In this document: positions 26,295 to 28,585 of the stretch, piece after piece
Layout: every line of letters begins with the position of its first letter
Position numbering within the stretch: the first letter of the stretch is position 1
Origin: Methylotenera_A sp031399315
GTDB taxonomy: Bacteria > Pseudomonadota > Gammaproteobacteria > Burkholderiales > Methylophilaceae
Reading direction: 5' to 3'
NCBI GenBank assembly: GCA_031399315.1
Contig: JANNOS010000020.1
Coordinates: 1-28,585 of the forward strand
DNA length: 28,585 nucleotides
Program-made: the position numbers and the translations under genes
Notes under the pieces: model-generated
Seen by the model: only the letters and a program-made list of their open reading frames with translations
Told to the model about the DNA's origin: nothing
Databases searched by the model: none

Positions 26295-27000
26295 TTCGTA
26301 GTCGTATCGTAACCTTGCTGTAACAAAAAGTTATTAATATAGAGTCCTCATTACTCTTTTCAACCGTTAGCGTCACGGTCACGCCCGGCATCAGCACGGC
26401 TTTGCTGCGCAGCAGGTGCACCAGGTCGTGGCGCGGCAGGTCGGCGCTTTCAAAGTATTTCGGGTCGGGCCAGGCCTGCACGCGCGTGCCGCGTTTGCGG
26501 TCACTGCTGATGGCTTTGCGCAGCAGCAGCGGCTCGATCACGTCGCCGCCGCCAAACACGAGTGTCGCGACCTGGCCTTCGCGCCACACCGTCACCGCCA
26601 GGCGCCTGGACAGCGCATTCGTCACGCTCACACCCACGCCGTGCAAGCCGCCACTGAAGCTGTAGGCGCCGCCCGCGCCCTTGTCGAACTTGCCGCCGGT
26701 GTGCAAGCGCGTGAAAACGATTTCCAGCACCGGCACTTTTTCTTCCGGGTGCAGGCCGAATGGGATGCCGCGGCCGTCGTCTTCCACGCTCACCGAGCCG
26801 TCGGCATGCAGCGTGACCGCAATCAGCTTGCAGATGCCGGCCAGGGCTTCGTCGGCCGCGTTGTCGATCACTTCCTGCACGATGTGCAGCGGGCTTTCGG
26901 TGCGCGTGTACATGCCGGGGCGCTGCTTGACGGGCTCCAGGCCCTTCAAGACGCGGATCGAGGCTTCGGCGTAGGTGGAATCTTGTTTGATCGAGGGCAT
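26248..27000 (-). CDS. parE: DNA topoisomerase IV subunit B, N-terminal fragment with chimeric tail
   Basis: The start ATG at 27000 begins MPSIKQDSTYAEASI. Native ParE sequence covers about 213 residues (to about 26361) of a protein normally about 650 long; the last 37 codons, to the stop at 26248, are read from foreign DNA antisense to the exoprotein gene end. The GHKL ATPase motifs are intact: EVIDNAADEA (catalytic Glu43, Asn47), DDGRGIP (74-80) and GGLHGVG (117-123). The transducer end, TOPRIM and C-terminal domains are missing, so this piece could not act as a topoisomerase. It follows dadA by 53 bases on the same strand. Confidence 0.85.
   Translation of the reverse strand: MPSIKQDSTYAEASIRVLKGLEPVKQRPGMYTRTESPLHIVQEVIDNAADEALAGICKLIAVTLHADGSVSVEDDGRGIPFGLHPEEKVPVLEIVFTRLHTGGKFDKGAGGAYSFSGGLHGVGVSVTNALSRRLAVTVWREGQVATLVFGGGDVIEPLLLRKAISSDRKRGTRVQAWPDPKYFESADLPRHDLVHLLRSKAVLMPGVTVTLTVEKSNEDSILITFCYSKVTIRLRIMAHSLFCFSHPYIF
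26340..26362. other. Abrupt composition junction (likely assembly or recombination breakpoint)
   Basis: AT-rich sequence after the exoprotein stop changes to GC-rich coding sequence within about 20 bases. The parE frame stays family-like up to LTVEK (about 26361) and then runs into translated AT-rich intergenic DNA. A weak hairpin AGAGT-N7-ACTCTTTT (26341-26360) lies at the edge and may be the exoprotein's terminator. No inverted repeats, tRNA or integrase are visible. Confidence 0.8.
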
Positions 27001-27053
27001 GGCGGCGGATTCTAGGCAGCCTGCCCAAAGCAACGCGATGCGGATCGCAAGGC

Positions 27054-28307
27054 TCAGCCGTAGCGCGCCATTGCCAGCCCGCTGATGTCGATGTCCGGCT
27101 GCTTGCCCGACACGATGTCGGCGATCACGCGCCCGGTGCCCGCCGCCATCGTCCAGCCCAGCGTGCCGTGGCCGGTGGCCAGCAGCAGGTTTTGCACATT
27201 TGTGGCGCCGATGAGGGGCGTGCCGTCGGGTGTCATCGGGCGCAGGCCGCACCAGAAGGTGGCCTTGCTGACATCGCCGCCTCTCGGGAACAGGTCGGTC
27301 ACGACGTGGTTCAACGTGCCGCGGCGCGGCTCGCGCAGGTTCAAGCTGTAACCCGCGAGTTCTGCGGTACCGCCAACACGGATGCGGTCGCCCAGGCGTG
27401 TGACTGCCACCTTGTGCGTCTCGTCCATGATGGTGGACTCGGGCGCGTACTGGGCGTCGGTGATGGGCACCGTGATCGAATAGCCCTTGACTGGGTAAAC
27501 CGGGATGCGGATGCCCACCGGCGCCAGCAACTGCGGTGAGTGGCTGCCGAGCGCCAGCACCACGCGGTCGGCCTTCAGCAAGCCGGCGTCGGTGTGCACA
27601 CCGGTGATGGCGCCACCGCCCACCTGCAGCGTATCGATGCGCGTGTTCCAGCGGAACCTGACCCCCAAAGTCGCCGCCATTTCTGCGAGCCGATTGCTGA
27701 ACTTGAAGCAGTCGCCGGTTTCGTCGTTCGGCAAGCGCAAGGCGCCGACGAACTTTTCCTGCGTCAGCTTCAGCGCCGGCTCGACCTTGCAGAAGCCTTC
27801 ACGGTCCAGCACTTCAAAAGGCACACCGTATTGTTTGAGCACCGCGACATCACCGCCAATGCCATCGAGTTGCTGCTGGGTGCGAAAGAGCTGCAGCGTG
27901 CCCTGCGCGCGGTCGTCGTAGGTGATGCCCGTCTCGGCACGCAATGCCTTCATGCAGTCGCGGCTGTACTCGGCAATCGGCACCATGCGGCTCTTGTTCA
28001 GCGCATAGGCCTTTTGCGTGCAGTTGGCCAGCATCAACAGGGCCCAGCGCCACATGGCGGGGTCGAGCATCGGCCAGATGACCAGCGGCGAATGCTGCAT
28101 CAGCATCCACTTGATGGCCTTGATGGGCACGCCAGGCCCGGCCCACGGCGCGCTGTAGCCGGGCGACACCTCACCGGCGTTGCCGAAGCTGGTTTCCAGC
28201 GCCGGGCCGCTTTGGCGGTCCACCAATTCGACTTCGTGGCCGGCTCTGGCCAGGTAGTAAGCCGAGGCCACACCGATCACACCACCACCGAGCACCAGAA
28301 CTTTCAT
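27054..28307 (-). CDS. dadA: D-amino acid dehydrogenase (FAD-dependent, quinone-linked)
   Basis: A 417-residue complete protein that oxidises D-amino acids, classically D-alanine, to 2-oxo acids and ammonia, passing electrons to the respiratory chain at the inner membrane. The FAD-binding Rossmann motif is at the N-terminus (VLGGGVIGVASAYYLARAGH), followed by ETSFGNAGEVSPGYSAPWA, typical of DadA. The C-terminal FAD segment LLATGHGTLGWTMAAGTGR is intact. The start MKVLVLGGG (28307) is preferred to an upstream ATG at 28358, which would add 17 residues before the FAD motif. It is GC-rich and Comamonadaceae-like. It is divergent from the MFS gene and co-directional with parE. Confidence 0.92.
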   Translation of the reverse strand: MKVLVLGGGVIGVASAYYLARAGHEVELVDRQSGPALETSFGNAGEVSPGYSAPWAGPGVPIKAIKWMLMQHSPLVIWPMLDPAMWRWALLMLANCTQKAYALNKSRMVPIAEYSRDCMKALRAETGITYDDRAQGTLQLFRTQQQLDGIGGDVAVLKQYGVPFEVLDREGFCKVEPALKLTQEKFVGALRLPNDETGDCFKFSNRLAEMAATLGVRFRWNTRIDTLQVGGGAITGVHTDAGLLKADRVVLALGSHSPQLLAPVGIRIPVYPVKGYSITVPITDAQYAPESTIMDETHKVAVTRLGDRIRVGGTAELAGYSLNLREPRRGTLNHVVTDLFPRGGDVSKATFWCGLRPMTPDGTPLIGATNVQNLLLATGHGTLGWTMAAGTGRVIADIVSGKQPDIDISGLAMARYG

Positions 28308-28387
28308 GCAGCACCGCCCTTCGTTGGGTAACCACTGTAGCCAGGGTGCTGGCGCCAACGTGCAGCGTTTTGCCAGACAATCGCCGA

Positions 28388-28585
28388 ATGAATGCAGCTT
28401 CCATGCCGCCCAAGCTGTCGATGGTTCAGTTGCTCATCTGCGGTGCGGCAATAGTCACGCTCAGCATGGGCATCCGCCACGGCTTCGGCCTGTGGCTGCA
28501 ACCGGTCACGATGGACCGCGGCTGGACGCGCGAGACCTTTGCTTTCGCCATCGCGATGCAGAACCTGGTGTGGGGCCTGTTCGGG
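28388..28585 (+). CDS. MFS transporter, N-terminal part (cut by window end)
   Basis: An open frame from ATG 28388 (or in-frame ATG 28403) to the right edge, 66 codons. The text MVQLLICGAAIVTLSMGIRHG, then GLWLQPVTMDRGWTRETFAFA, matches the first membrane helix, loop and start of helix 2 of major facilitator permeases related to the oxalate/formate and monocarboxylate group. The substrate cannot be told. The 80-base gap to dadA must hold the divergent promoters; no operator stands out. Confidence 0.75.
   Translation, partial: MNAASMPPKLSMVQLLICGAAIVTLSMGIRHGFGLWLQPVTMDRGWTRETFAFAIAMQNLVWGLFG

Noticed and set aside
26248..26360. C-terminal tail of the parE frame as real protein
   Set aside because: It is translated from AT-rich intergenic and antisense exoprotein DNA and bears no resemblance to ParE.
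27001..27252. Upstream extension of the parE frame to 27252
   Set aside because: It would overlap dadA, and the Arg/His-rich residues are a shadow of dadA; ParE proteins start at the MPSIKQ-like residue.
26402..28331. Plus-strand open frames in the GC-rich block
   Set aside because: High GC leaves stop-poor shadow frames; the minus-strand parE and dadA frames carry conserved motifs.

Overview
Two unrelated kinds of DNA meet in this window. Positions 1 to about 26,360 are AT-rich. They carry PEP-CTERM proteins, an EpsA-type LuxR regulator, an exopolysaccharide priming transferase and a giant DUF3739 haemagglutinin. This set suggests a betaproteobacterial methylotroph of the Methylophilaceae (Methylotenera/Methylobacillus type); that assignment is inferred from gene families. 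From about 26,361 to the end the DNA is GC-rich (43 of 60 bases at 26461-26520 against 16 of 60 at 26221-26280). It carries parE, dadA and an MFS gene that look like Comamonadaceae/Burkholderiales. The parE gene is cut off at the boundary, so the join is probably an assembly chimera or, less likely, a recombination scar.

Layout. (i) 1-3998, minus: a very long secreted protein, cut by the left edge, combining a galactose-oxidase-like radical copper oxidase, a PKD domain, a YVTN-type propeller, a di-haem MauG/peroxidase-like region and the start of a LamG domain. A Sco copper chaperone gene (4208-4864, minus) lies just upstream. (ii) 5243-7155, plus: a small cupin and an EpsB/WcaJ-type polyprenyl-phosphate sugar transferase. 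(iii) 7190-9850, plus: two PEP-CTERM proteins flanking a TIGR03790-family protein. (iv) 10021-13133, plus: a 53-residue micro-ORF coupled by an ATGA overlap to an orphan lipoprotein secretin, then the EpsA-family regulator. (v) 13231-15779, plus: a third PEP-CTERM protein and a secreted PstS-like protein. (vi) 15990-26294, plus: a 3434-residue two-partner-secretion exoprotein. (vii) 26248-28585: the GC-rich block.

How it may fit together. Most of the AT-rich part concerns the cell surface: polysaccharide priming, proteins sorted by an exosortase encoded elsewhere, an outer-membrane secretin and a giant adhesin. Four copies of one dyad, TAGTCY-N4-RGACTA, lie 90-280 bp upstream of the three PEP-CTERM genes and were found nowhere else by eye. 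They look like operators of one regulator, and the EpsA protein encoded among them is the obvious candidate. At the left end, a copper-radical oxidase (expected to make H2O2), a fused di-haem peroxidase-like module and a Sco chaperone resemble, in composition, the GlxA/DtpA/Sco system of Streptomyces glycan metabolism. Those two observations are the best candidates for something undescribed.

No tRNA, rRNA, CRISPR array or insertion sequence was recognised.
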